Positions 16,199 through 24,111 of a stretch of 64,000 nt of DNA are shown here, piece by piece. Position 1 is the stretch's first letter; every line of letters starts with the position of its first letter. Under the pieces are notes generated by a model. The model did not search any database. It was not told where the DNA came from and saw only the letters and a list, made by a program, of their open reading frames with translations. Origin of the DNA: Streptomyces peucetius (GTDB lineage: Bacteria; Actinomycetota; Actinomycetes; Streptomycetales; Streptomycetaceae); the NCBI RefSeq assembly GCF_025854275.1, contig NZ_CP107567.1, positions 4,402,001-4,466,000 on the forward strand. Reading direction: 5' to 3'. A program made the translations under genes and the position numbers.

Positions 16199-16900
16199 TC
16201 ATGCCCGCAGCTCGGCCAGCCGGGCCAGGGCGTCCTGTGCGGCGTCCCGCTCCCCGGCGCCGAGCCGCAGCGCCGCCGCCTGCTCGAGCAGCCGGCGGGC
16301 GAGGGGTTCGTCGCCGAGCCGCCGAGCGACGTCGGCGCGCAGGACCAGCAGCCTCAGGTGCTGCACGGCGGTGGGGCGCTCGCCCTCCTGCGCCAGCGCG
16401 TGGTCGACGATCCTGGCCGCGCCCGGAAGATCCTGCTTGGAGTCGGCGAACAGATCGGCCAGATGCAGTGCGCGGGCGAACGTCTCCCTGGGCACCGGCC
16501 GCAGGCTCGGGTCGTCGCTGACCGGCCGGCCGACCCGGATGGTGTTGCCGCCCGGGTCGGTCATCAGGAACTGCCGCATCCCGTACGACATGTCCTTCAG
16601 CGGGCCGATGCGCGGCAGCCCCCGGGTGGGGATCCGGCCGTAGGCCGCCTTGAGCCCGGCGCGGAACGTCGCGTGGAGGGCGTCGACGTCGTCGGTGACG
16701 ACATAGCAGCCGGAATAGGACTCCGCCGGGTCGTACTGTTTCATGCCGAAGAACTGCAGCTGCACGGGGCCGCGCTCGACCACCGCGTAGGGGTAGGGGC
16801 TGCGCTGTACGAAAGTCGTCCCGAAACCCAGAGCGGTGTAGAAATCGACCACCGGCTGGATCGTCCGGCAGGGCAGGAGCGGGATGGTCCTCTCGGTCAT
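16199..16900 (-). CDS. VOC-family (glyoxalase/bleomycin-resistance-like) protein with helical C-terminal extension
   Basis: 233 residues from the ATG at 16898-16900. Residues 1-115 form a VOC module (RTIQPVVDFYTALGFGTTFV; VQLQFFGMKQY; MRQFLMTDPGGNTIRVGRP) of the type found in bleomycin-binding and dioxygenase-like proteins. Residues about 130-233 are alpha-helical and TPR-like (FARALHLADLFADSKQDLPG; LRLLVLRADVARRLGDEPLA), a less usual addition. It is divergent from a PadR regulator with an 18-bp palindrome between them, so this is probably the regulator's target. A resistance or sequestration role is inference. Confidence 0.87.
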   Translation of the reverse strand: MTERTIPLLPCRTIQPVVDFYTALGFGTTFVQRSPYPYAVVERGPVQLQFFGMKQYDPAESYSGCYVVTDDVDALHATFRAGLKAAYGRIPTRGLPRIGPLKDMSYGMRQFLMTDPGGNTIRVGRPVSDDPSLRPVPRETFARALHLADLFADSKQDLPGAARIVDHALAQEGERPTAVQHLRLLVLRADVARRLGDEPLARRLLEQAAALRLGAGERDAAQDALARLAELRA

Positions 16901-16910
16901 GACGAATACT

Positions 16911-16928
16911 CTAGTCAAAGTTGAATAG
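16911..16928. promoter_or_regulatory. candidate PadR operator
   Basis: CTAGTCAA-AG-TTGAATAG is an 8-2-8 inverted repeat with one mismatched pair, in the 43-bp AT-rich gap between the divergent VOC and PadR genes. It covers the region where both promoters must lie. Confidence 0.6.
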
Positions 16929-16943
16929 AAGGGAAGCCGGGTG

Positions 16944-17585
16944 ATGTCTGCCATCCGCCTGCTGGTCCTGGGCGCCGTGCGCCAGCACGGCCGGGCCCAC
17001 GGTTACCAGGTACGCAACGACCTGGAGTACTGGGGAGCCCACGAGTGGTCGAACGCCAAGCCCGGCTCGATCTACCACGCGCTCAAACAGATGGCGAAGC
17101 AGGGACTGCTGCACGCGCACGAGGTCGCGCCCTCCACGGCCGGCGGCCCGCCGCGTACCGAGTACGAGATCACGGAGAAGGGCACCGAGGCGTACTTCGA
17201 GCTGCTGCGCGAGTCGCTGACCGCATACGACGAGAAGATGGACGTGCTCTCCGCGGCCGTCGGCTTCGTCGTCGACCTGCCGCGGGCGGAAGCCGTCGAG
17301 CTGCTCGAGCAGCGGGTGCGCGGCATCGAGCAGTGGCGCGCCTCGGTCACCGAGTACTACACGCCGGAGGAAGGGCCCGAGTCGCTCGGGCACATCGGCG
17401 AGATCATGAATATGTGGGTCTCGTCCGCGGACTGGGGCGCCGAGTGGACCCGTGGCCTGATCCGGCGGATCGAGGCCGGGGCGTACACCTTCGCGGGCGA
17501 GGGCGAGCCGTTCGTCGGGGTGCTCGCGGAAGGCGAGGAGAACCCGTACGCGACGGGTGAGCCGCACGAGGGGGACACCCGCTGA
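16944..17585 (+). CDS. PadR family transcriptional regulator
   Basis: 213 residues from the ATG at 16944 (GGGAAG 7 nt upstream; a GTG at 16941 is also possible). The N-terminal winged helix (RLLVLGAVRQHGRAHGYQVR; GSIYHALKQMAKQGLL; GGPPRTEYEITEKGTEAY) is typical PadR. The C-terminal helical dimerisation/effector region is at 95-180. It is divergent from the VOC gene and probably represses both genes from the palindrome at 16911-16928 until a ligand binds. The C-terminal tail is acidic. Confidence 0.93.
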   Translation: MSAIRLLVLGAVRQHGRAHGYQVRNDLEYWGAHEWSNAKPGSIYHALKQMAKQGLLHAHEVAPSTAGGPPRTEYEITEKGTEAYFELLRESLTAYDEKMDVLSAAVGFVVDLPRAEAVELLEQRVRGIEQWRASVTEYYTPEEGPESLGHIGEIMNMWVSSADWGAEWTRGLIRRIEAGAYTFAGEGEPFVGVLAEGEENPYATGEPHEGDTR

Positions 17586-17613
17586 GCGGCGTGGACCGGC
17601 TGGTCGCTCGGCG

Positions 17614-19038
17614 TCAGTGGTGGAACGGCGTGGCCGGTTCCCGCTCCGCGCTCGCCGGGTGCGCCTGGCGCCGCAGATCCGGCAGCAGCATGCGCAGATC
17701 CTCAAGCAGCAGCGCCGCCAGGTCCGCCGAGAACCCGTTGCGGCAGACGATCCGCAGCACCGAGAGATCCTCCCGGTTGGCCGGGAAGGTGTACGCCGGC
17801 ACCAGCCACCCCTTCTCCCGCAGCCGCCGGGACACGTCGAAGACGTCGAACGACGTCACCCCGGGCGCGGTCGTGAACGCGAAGACGGGCAGTTGGTCCC
17901 CACGGGTCAGCAGCCGGAAGTCGCCCAGCGCCCCGATCCGCTCGGCGAGCCCCGTCGCGACGTCCCGTGCCGTCTGCTGGACGGCGCGGTAGCCCAGCCG
18001 CCCGAGCCGCAGGAAGGTGTAGTACTGCGCCACCACCTGCGCGCCGGGGCGGGAGAAGTTGAGGGCGAAGGTCGGCATGTCACCGCCCAGGTAGTTCACC
18101 CGGAACACGAGTTCCTCGGGGAGCGCCTCCTGCGAACGCCACAGCGCCCAGCCCACGCCCGGGTAGACCAGCCCGTACTTGTGCCCGGAGGTGTTGATCG
18201 AGGACACCCGCGGCAGCCGGAAGTCCCAGACCAGCTCCTCGTCGAGGAATGGGGCGACCATCGCGCCCGACGCGCCGTCGACATGGACGGGGATGTCGAG
18301 ACCCGTGCGCTTCTGGAGGGCGTCCAGCGCGGCACAGACCTCGCCCACCGGCTCGTACGAACCGTCGAAGGTCGAGCCGAGCACCGCCACCACACCGATG
18401 GTGTTCTCGTCGCACAGCTCGGCCGCGGCCTGCGGATCGAGGTGGAAGCGGTCGCCCTCCATCGGCACGAGCCGCGCCTCGACCTCCCAGAAGTTGCAGA
18501 ACTTGTCCCAGCACACCTGCACATTGACGCCCATGACCAGATTGGGGCGGGCCCCGCCCCGGTACCGGTCGGCGTTCCGGTTCGTCCAGCGGCGCTTGAG
18601 CGCCATCCCGGCGAGCATGCACGCCTCGCTCGACCCGGTCGTCGAGCAGCCGACCGCGGCGGTGGGGTCCGGCGCGTGCCACAGGTCGGCGAGCATGGCC
18701 ACACAGCGCCGCTCCAGCTCGGCCGTACGCGGGTACTCGTCCTTGTCGATCATGTTCTTGTCGCGGCACTCCGCCATCAGATCCGTCGCCTGCCCCTCCA
18801 TCCAGGTGGTGACGAATGTGGCGAGGTTGAGCCGGGAGTTGCCGTCGAGCATCAGCTCGTCGTGCACCAGCTGATACGCGGTGGGAGGCGGCATGGGGCC
18901 GTCCGGGAGCCGGTGCGTGGGCGGGGCCGACGTCATCCGGCCGACCGGGTCGGCGAGGCCGAAGAAGGGGTTGACCGACAGCCTGCGCTGCTCCGGCTCG
19001 TGGTCCTCGGTACCGGTGGTGCCCTGGTGGAGTGCCAT
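17614..19038 (-). CDS. gadB: glutamate decarboxylase
   Basis: 474 residues from the ATG at 19036-19038. This PLP enzyme converts glutamate to GABA and CO2, consuming a proton. PLP motifs: Lys287 in INTSGHKYGL forms the Schiff base, Asp254 in HVDGASGAM, and the glutamate-decarboxylase signature TTGSSEACMLAG at 133-144. The N-terminus (VNPFFGLADPVGRMTSAPP) fits bacterial GadA/GadB. No GABA antiporter gene is adjacent. It is divergent from a TipA-like MerR regulator, and the MerR operator at 19060-19081 is 22 nt from this start. Shared control is possible. Confidence 0.95.
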   Translation of the reverse strand: MALHQGTTGTEDHEPEQRRLSVNPFFGLADPVGRMTSAPPTHRLPDGPMPPPTAYQLVHDELMLDGNSRLNLATFVTTWMEGQATDLMAECRDKNMIDKDEYPRTAELERRCVAMLADLWHAPDPTAAVGCSTTGSSEACMLAGMALKRRWTNRNADRYRGGARPNLVMGVNVQVCWDKFCNFWEVEARLVPMEGDRFHLDPQAAAELCDENTIGVVAVLGSTFDGSYEPVGEVCAALDALQKRTGLDIPVHVDGASGAMVAPFLDEELVWDFRLPRVSSINTSGHKYGLVYPGVGWALWRSQEALPEELVFRVNYLGGDMPTFALNFSRPGAQVVAQYYTFLRLGRLGYRAVQQTARDVATGLAERIGALGDFRLLTRGDQLPVFAFTTAPGVTSFDVFDVSRRLREKGWLVPAYTFPANREDLSVLRIVCRNGFSADLAALLLEDLRMLLPDLRRQAHPASAEREPATPFHH

Positions 19039-19059
19039 AGGTCTCAGGCTGATACGGGC

Positions 19060-19081
19060 TTGCACCTCACGCAACGTGAGG
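19060..19081 (+). promoter_or_regulatory. TipA/MerR-type promoter operator
   Basis: A perfect 7-3-7 palindrome CCTCACG-CAA-CGTGAGG (19065-19081) directly follows a -35-like TTGCAC (19060-19065). From memory, the layout resembles the thiostrepton-inducible tipA promoter, with TTGCACCTCACG followed by CGTGAGG. It is expected to be bound by the MerR protein encoded 42 nt downstream. Confidence 0.75.
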
Positions 19082-19122
19082 CAGCACGCTGGGTTCGTCA
19101 CGGAAACGAAGGAGTGAAGGCG

Positions 19123-19881
19123 ATGAGCTGGTCCGTGGGACAGGTCGCCCGATTCGCCGGAGTCACGGTGCGCACCCTGCACCACTACGACGAGATCGGA
19201 CTGCTGCGCCCGAGCGGGCGGAGCGGATCGGGGCACCGGCGGTACGACGACGCCGACCTCGACCGGCTCCAGCAGATCCTGTTCTACCGGGAGCTCGGCT
19301 TTCCCCTCGAAGAGGTGGCGGCACTCCTGGACGACCCTGACGTGGACCCGCGGGCCCACCTGGCGCGGCAGCACGAGCTGCTCTCCGCCCGGATCACCAA
19401 GCTGCAGGAGATGGCCGCCGCCGTGGAGCGAGCCATGGAGGCGAAGAAGATGGGCATCAACCTCACGCCCGAGGAGAAGTTCGAGGTCTTCGGTGACTTC
19501 GACCCCGACGAGTACGCGGAGGAGACCGAGCGGCGCTGGGGCGGCACCGACGCCTACGAGGAGTCCCGGCGCCGTGCGGCGTCGTACACGAAGGAGGACT
19601 GGCAGCGCATCCAGCGCGAGGCCGACGAGATCACCCGCCGCTTCGTCGCGCTGATGGAGGCCGGTGAGGAGCCGGAGTCCGAGGCCGCGATGGACGCGGC
19701 GGAGGAGCACCGCCAGTGGCTCAGCCGCAACCACTACGACTGCACGTACGAGATCCACACCGGCCTCGCCGAGATGTACGTCGCGGACGAGCGGTTCACC
19801 CGCAACATCGACCAGGCGAGGCCGGGCCTCGCGGCCTACGAGCGGGAGGCGATCCTCGCGAACGCGGTCCGGCACCTCTGA
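19123..19881 (+). CDS. MerR family regulator with TipAS antibiotic-recognition domain
   Basis: 252 residues from the ATG at 19123 (GGAG 8 nt upstream). The N-terminal MerR helix-turn-helix is VGQVARFAGVTVRTLHHYDE, then the RPSGRSGSGHRRYDDADLDR wing. A dimerisation coiled coil spans about 75-110. The C-terminal region 115-250 (TPEEKFEVFGDFDPDEYAEE; HRQWLSRNHYDCTYEIHTGL; RFTRNIDQARPGLAAYE) is a TipAS-type globin-like domain. In TipA this domain binds thiopeptides covalently through a Cys; here the sole Cys is in HYDCTYEIH. It likely autoregulates from the palindrome upstream. No thiopeptide resistance gene is nearby. Confidence 0.93.
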   Translation: MSWSVGQVARFAGVTVRTLHHYDEIGLLRPSGRSGSGHRRYDDADLDRLQQILFYRELGFPLEEVAALLDDPDVDPRAHLARQHELLSARITKLQEMAAAVERAMEAKKMGINLTPEEKFEVFGDFDPDEYAEETERRWGGTDAYEESRRRAASYTKEDWQRIQREADEITRRFVALMEAGEEPESEAAMDAAEEHRQWLSRNHYDCTYEIHTGLAEMYVADERFTRNIDQARPGLAAYEREAILANAVRHL

Positions 19882-19884
19882 GCC

Positions 19885-19922
19885 GGGCCCGCGGGCGGGC
19901 CCCGGGGCCCGCCCGCGGGCCC
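19885..19922. terminator. 38-nt perfect palindrome after the MerR gene
   Basis: 19-nt arms (19885-19903 and 19904-19922) with no spacer, made of GGGCCC and GCGGGC blocks, starting 4 nt after the stop. It is presumably the terminator. The following 200 nt hold more GC-rich inverted repeats and no gene. Confidence 0.7.
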
Positions 19923-20131
19923 CGTGGCGGCACGAGCGGGCCCACGGGGAGCCTGGGCCCGCCCGGGTGCCGGCGCGACGGGTGAGGCCCACGGTGCGAA
20001 ACGGCCCCGTGGCCCTGCGTCCGCGGGCATCGCGCGCGCGGACGGTGGAACGCGGCGCCTTCCGCAGGCGTTGATAGCTTTGGGCAGCCGTCCCCATGCC
20101 GATGACTATCACCCACAGGAGCCCGGACCTC

Positions 20132-20833
20132 GTGAACACCCTTGCGCTCGGACCGAGCTGGCTCGACCCGGACTACCTGATCACCACCTTCGGACTGATC
20201 GGCGTGCTGGTCATCGTCTTCGCCGAGTCCGGTCTGCTGATCGGGTTCTTCCTCCCCGGCGACTCGCTGCTGTTCACCACGGGGCTCCTGGTGACCACCG
20301 ACGTGATCAAGCAGCCGCTGTGGCTGGTCTGCACCCTCGTGGTGCTCGCCGCGGTCATCGGTGACCAGGTCGGCTACCTCTTCGGCCGCAAGGTCGGCCC
20401 CGCCCTCTTCAAGCGCCCCGACTCCAGACTCTTCAAGCAGGAGAACGTGGAGAAGGCGCACGAGTTCTTCGAGAAGTACGGCCCCAAGTCGCTGGTGCTG
20501 GCCCGCTTCGTGCCCATCGTGCGCACGTTCACGCCGATCATCGCCGGTGTGAGCCGGATGAACTACCGCTCCTTCGTCACGTTCAACATCATCGGCGGTG
20601 TCCTGTGGGGAGCCGGCGTCACCCTGCTCGGCGCCGCGCTCGGCAAGGTCGACTTCGTCCACAAGAACATCGAGGCGATCCTGATCCTGATCGTCCTGAT
20701 CTCGGTCCTCCCGATCGTCGTCGAGTTCCTGCGGGCCCGCTCCAAGAACAAGAAGGCGGCCGCCGCGTCCGCCGCCGCCGACACCGAGATCCCGCCGTCG
20801 TCCCCGCGCGGCGGCCGTCACGCCAAGCGCTGA
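20132..20833 (+). CDS. DedA family membrane protein
   Basis: 233 residues from the GTG at 20132 (AGGAG 10 nt upstream). An ATG at 20096 would add 12 residues but has no ribosome binding site. Hydrophobic segments are at about 20-45, 60-85, 150-175 and 180-200. DedA signatures are present: FAESGLLIGFFLPGDSLLF and the conserved ARFVPIVRTFTPIIAGVSRMN with essential Arg and Pro residues. DedA proteins are proposed lipid scramblases or transporters recycling undecaprenyl phosphate or phospholipids across the membrane. A Lys/Ala-rich cytoplasmic tail follows. The gene stands alone on the plus strand. Confidence 0.92.
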   Translation: MNTLALGPSWLDPDYLITTFGLIGVLVIVFAESGLLIGFFLPGDSLLFTTGLLVTTDVIKQPLWLVCTLVVLAAVIGDQVGYLFGRKVGPALFKRPDSRLFKQENVEKAHEFFEKYGPKSLVLARFVPIVRTFTPIIAGVSRMNYRSFVTFNIIGGVLWGAGVTLLGAALGKVDFVHKNIEAILILIVLISVLPIVVEFLRARSKNKKAAAASAAADTEIPPSSPRGGRHAKR

Positions 20834-20946
20834 CGTACCTGCGGCCGGTGCCCCGGCTCCCTGCCCCCGTCTCGCCTCCGATCGCAGAAGGCTCCGGTCC
20901 TGACCTGTCGCTCGGGCCCCAGTGAACCTCTTCCGCCCCCCACACC

Positions 20947-20986
20947 GACTGTCCCGGTGACACATGAAGCGGGACAGTCGGGACAG
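20947..20986 (+). promoter_or_regulatory. inverted plus direct repeats upstream of the sigma factor gene
   Basis: GACTGTCCCG (20947-20956) and CGGGACAGTC (20970-20979) form a perfect 10-bp inverted repeat with a 13-nt loop. A third octamer CGGGACAG follows at 20979-20986. The element ends 9 nt before the GTG of the sigma factor gene, so it may be an operator or a leader hairpin. Confidence 0.5.
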
Positions 20987-20995
20987 GGGGGTGCG

Positions 20996-21544
20996 GTGAG
21001 CGGCGACAGGCCACACGACGCGCTGCTGGTGGTGCGCTGCCGGCTCGGGGAGCGGGAAGCCCTCCGTGAGCTGGTGTGCGAGTGGCACGCCCCCGTTCGG
21101 CGCTACCTGCTGGGCATGGTCGGCTCACCCGGCCTCGCGGACGACCTCGCCCAGGAGACGTGGGTCGCCGTGATGCGCGGGCTGCCGCGGCTGCGGCAGC
21201 CGGAGCGGTTCGCCCCGTGGCTGTTCACCATCGCCCGGCGGGCAGTCGCCGATCACTTGCGGCAGGCGTACCGGGCCCCGGAAACGTCCATGGAGGACGC
21301 GGGCGCCGTCGTCGATGACGGCGACGCCCTCGGTGGCGTGCTGACCACGATGCAGATCGAGGCCGGCCTCACCGGACTGCCGCCCCTGGAACGCGAGGCG
21401 TTGATCCTCTTCCACCTCCAGGATCTGCCTCTGGCCGTCTGCGCCGAGGTGCTCGGCGTACCGCCCGGCACGGTGAAGAGCAGGTTGTACCGTGCGCGCC
21501 GCATGCTGCGGAGCATCCTTGTCGAGAGGGGATACGAGGCATGA
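20996..21544 (+). CDS. ECF-type RNA polymerase sigma factor
   Basis: 182 residues from the GTG at 20996 (GGGGGG upstream; a start at 20957 would begin inside the inverted repeat). Region 2 is VRCRLGEREALRELVCEWHA through LAQETWVAVMRGLPRLR, and region 4 is LPPLEREALILFHLQDLPLA followed by LGVPPGTVKSRLYRARRMLR. It should direct RNA polymerase to a small regulon under an unknown signal. The stop overlaps the start of a four-helix membrane protein gene (ATGA), the usual position of an anti-sigma factor. Confidence 0.93.
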   Translation: MSGDRPHDALLVVRCRLGEREALRELVCEWHAPVRRYLLGMVGSPGLADDLAQETWVAVMRGLPRLRQPERFAPWLFTIARRAVADHLRQAYRAPETSMEDAGAVVDDGDALGGVLTTMQIEAGLTGLPPLEREALILFHLQDLPLAVCAEVLGVPPGTVKSRLYRARRMLRSILVERGYEA

Positions 21545-22089
21545 GAGAGCACGACCCCGCCCCTCGGCGGGGCGTCCCCGAGGAACTGGAGCGCGCGCTG
21601 GCCGCGGAGGTCTCGCTGGGCTCCCGAATGCGCCATGTGGCGGTGGGACTGGCGGGAGGGTGCGGGGCGGCACTGATCGCGGTGCTGTGGGCCACCGAGC
21701 CGCACCCGCTTCCGGTACGCACCCGGGCCGCCTTCGCCGGACTGATCGCCGTCGGGCTGGCCTGGGCCGCCTTCGCCGGCTGGATCCTGAGCAGGCGCAA
21801 ACCGCTCTTCGCCCGGGACCGGGTGCTGGGGGCCCGGCTCGCGCTCGCGGTCACCGTGGTGACCGGCGCCGCGGGGACGGCCCTGGCGGCGGCACGCGCC
21901 ACCACCGCCGGGGCCCTGGCGACCGCCCTTGCGGGTGTCGCCCTCATCGGGGCCGCGGCACTCGTCCTGGTCCGGGCGCACTCCCACCGCCGCGAGCTGC
22001 TGCGGCTGCGGGACGCCCTGCGCCAGAACGCCCCGCAACCTCCGAGCGCACCCGGTCCGGCATCGAGATCGTCGAGGAGGTCGCCTTGA
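21541..22089 (+). CDS. four-helix membrane protein, possible anti-sigma factor
   Basis: 182 residues. The start overlaps the sigma factor stop by 4 nt, so the two are translationally coupled. A 30-residue cytoplasmic N-terminus (VPEELERALAAEVSLGSRMR) precedes four predicted membrane helices (about 33-51, 63-83, 100-120, 124-146), then a Lys/Arg-rich and Pro/Ser-rich tail. No zinc-binding anti-sigma motif (HxxxCxxC) is visible. An anti-sigma role is therefore inferred from gene position only. Its stop overlaps the TTG start of a 45-residue membrane peptide gene. Confidence 0.85.
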   Translation: MREHDPAPRRGVPEELERALAAEVSLGSRMRHVAVGLAGGCGAALIAVLWATEPHPLPVRTRAAFAGLIAVGLAWAAFAGWILSRRKPLFARDRVLGARLALAVTVVTGAAGTALAAARATTAGALATALAGVALIGAAALVLVRAHSHRRELLRLRDALRQNAPQPPSAPGPASRSSRRSP

Positions 22090-22223
22090 ACAACAACATT
22101 CCGCCTGTCGGCCCGTTGGCCCTTGCTCTCCGCCTCCGCGGCGTCGGCCGGCGCACTCTCTTTCTGGTAGCGGCACTGGCGGGCTCGGCCCTGTTGATCG
22201 GGGTCGGACTCGTGCTGACCTGA
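22086..22223 (+). CDS. 45-residue single-span membrane peptide
   Basis: The TTG at 22086 is preceded by an excellent ribosome binding site (GAGGAGG) and overlaps the stop of the upstream gene (TTGA). The peptide starts LNNNIPPVGPLALALRLRGV. A positively charged patch and one hydrophobic helix (LFLVAALAGSALLIGVGLVL) run to the C-terminus. Codon use matches neighbouring genes. The three-gene chain of sigma factor, four-helix protein and this peptide, with two start/stop overlaps, suggests a regulatory membrane complex. The function is unknown. Confidence 0.7.
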   Translation: MNNNIPPVGPLALALRLRGVGRRTLFLVAALAGSALLIGVGLVLT

Positions 22224-22297
22224 GCGGCCGGCCGGCTCGCGCACCGGCAGCCGGACTGCCTCAGCCGCCGGCTGAGGGACACCGCAGTGGCGGTCGG

Positions 22298-23971
22298 CTA
22301 GAAGCCGCGCGTCCGCTTGGCCGCGCGGCGTCCGCCCGGCGTCTCCGCGCCCGGCAGCGCCCCGGTGACACCCGGGACCCGCAGGAACAGCCGGGCGATC
22401 TCACCACCCAGGTTCACCCCGATCGCGATGGCCAGCGCCAGGGCGGCCGCCTTGCTCAACGACGTCAGACCGTCGTTGGTGTTGCCGCGGGCGATTTCCA
22501 GCAGACCGAAGTACGTCGCACTACCGGGCAGCAGTGGGCCGATGGCTGCCGTCACGTACGGCAGCGCGGAGGCGAACCGGTACCGCGAGAGCATGTGCCC
22601 GAACAGTCCCACCAGACCCGCCGCGGCCGCCGTCGCGGCGACCGGGGAGACCCTGCCGACGTCCGCGAGCGCACCGTAGACGACCCAGGCCACGCCGCCG
22701 TTGAAGGTGACCAGCGCGACCGTGCTGCGCTCCTGCTGGAGCATCACGGCGAAGCACAGCGACAGCCCCATCGCTGCCAGCGTCTGTGGGACCGGCCGCG
22801 GCACACTGTGGATCGCCGTCTCCGGACTGAGCCCCGCGTCCAGCACGATGCCCAGATAGAGCACCGACAGCACGCCCACCACGATGGCCACCACGAGGTA
22901 GCCGACCTCGAGCAGACGCGCGGCCGCCGTGATGTAGAAACCGGTCAGCCCGTCCTGCACCCCGGCGACCAGCGCCCGCCCCGGGATCAGCGCGAACAGC
23001 CCACCGGTGATCACCGCGGAGGCCCGCAGCTCCAGTGGCGAGAGCGACAGCGCCACGCCCATGGCCGCCGACGGCATCGCCGCCGCCACGAACTGGTAGA
23101 ACTCCGGCAGCCCGCGCCCCGCGCACAGCCAGGCCAGGCGGTCGCCGAGCATCGCACTGACCGCGGCGGCGAGGAACACCACCACGTCACCACCGACCAG
23201 CACCGACGCCGACCCGGCCAGCAGCCCGCCGGCCAGCGTGAGCGCCCACCCGGGATAGGGGTGACGGTTACGGCGGATCTCGGCCAGCCGCCGGTACGCC
23301 TCCTCCAGCGAGACGTCCGACTCCTCGACGCTGATGTCGTGGACCAGCCGGTACACCGCCGCCAGCCGCGTGTAGTCGGTACCGCGCCGCCGCACGGTCC
23401 GGCTGGCGGTCACCGGGTCGTCGACCAGCGACGGCTGGTAGCTGACCGACAGGAGGGTGAAGGTGACCGTCGGCTCGCAGCGGTCCAGCCCGTACGAACG
23501 GGAGATGGCGAACATCGCCGCCTCGACGTCCTCCGCCCCCTCACCGCCCGCCAGCAGCAGCTCCCCGATACGCAGGGTCAGGTCGAGCACGCGGGGCACG
23601 GCCGGACCGGCCTCGTCGTGCCGCTGCGGCGTCTCCGGCACCGGCCGCTCGCCCACCGGCATCTTCAGCATGGCGCGCATCCGGTCCTGCCAAGGCGCGT
23701 CCTTGGTGATCCGCAGGGCGGGAATGCCGTGCGCCGGGGTGAAGGCCGGCGGCGAAGTGCGCGCGCTGTAGGTGCGCGGCGGCGCGAACGCGGAGCCCTC
23801 CGGCTCGGCGGGCGGCTCGGGCGCCAGGCCCTGAGGAACAGCGAACTCTGAGCTCGGGTGGTCCTCCTCGGGCGCTTCCGGCTGCTCCATCCCCGCCGGA
23901 GGGGTGAACGCACTGTGCGCCTCGTCGGACTGAGGTTTCCGGTCTTCCGGCCCCTCGGGCTCCGCCACCAC
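22298..23971 (-). CDS. threonine/serine exporter family protein (ThrE type)
   Basis: 557 residues from a GTG at 23969-23971; the next codon is also GTG, and an ATG at 24040 is possible. The N-terminal about 140 residues are Pro/Glu-rich and disordered. The cytoplasmic ThrE domain (VLDLTLRIGELLLAGGEGAE; RCEPTVTFTLLSVSYQ; RRRGTDYTRLAAVYRLVHDI) and two membrane domains with about ten helices follow. This fused ThrE layout exports threonine and serine in Corynebacterium. The upstream ATG would lie only 14 nt from the ppa terminator hairpin, leaving no room for a promoter. That is why I prefer the downstream start. Confidence 0.88.
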   Translation of the reverse strand: MVAEPEGPEDRKPQSDEAHSAFTPPAGMEQPEAPEEDHPSSEFAVPQGLAPEPPAEPEGSAFAPPRTYSARTSPPAFTPAHGIPALRITKDAPWQDRMRAMLKMPVGERPVPETPQRHDEAGPAVPRVLDLTLRIGELLLAGGEGAEDVEAAMFAISRSYGLDRCEPTVTFTLLSVSYQPSLVDDPVTASRTVRRRGTDYTRLAAVYRLVHDISVEESDVSLEEAYRRLAEIRRNRHPYPGWALTLAGGLLAGSASVLVGGDVVVFLAAAVSAMLGDRLAWLCAGRGLPEFYQFVAAAMPSAAMGVALSLSPLELRASAVITGGLFALIPGRALVAGVQDGLTGFYITAAARLLEVGYLVVAIVVGVLSVLYLGIVLDAGLSPETAIHSVPRPVPQTLAAMGLSLCFAVMLQQERSTVALVTFNGGVAWVVYGALADVGRVSPVAATAAAAGLVGLFGHMLSRYRFASALPYVTAAIGPLLPGSATYFGLLEIARGNTNDGLTSLSKAAALALAIAIGVNLGGEIARLFLRVPGVTGALPGAETPGGRRAAKRTRGF

Positions 23972-24054
23972 TCGTCGTCCTCGCTCTCCCTTGCGTACCG
24001 TCCCTCGGTCGGCGCTTCTGCCCAGTATGGGCACGCTCATGAGGAGACATGCGA

Positions 24055-24089
24055 CCGCGGGCGGGACACCGGAGGTGTCCCGCCCGCGG
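24055..24089 (-). terminator. terminator hairpin of ppa
   Basis: A 16-bp perfect stem with left arm CCGCGGGCGGGACACC (24055-24070), loop GGA, and right arm 24074-24089, 22 nt after the ppa stop. Confidence 0.85.
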
Positions 24090-24111
24090 CGGAGTGTTCA
24101 GTGGTACGGCG

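Noticed and set aside
17557..19122. Extension of the MerR frame through the gadB region
   Set aside because: It is antisense to glutamate decarboxylase. The MerR domain starts at the ATG at 19123 with its own ribosome binding site.
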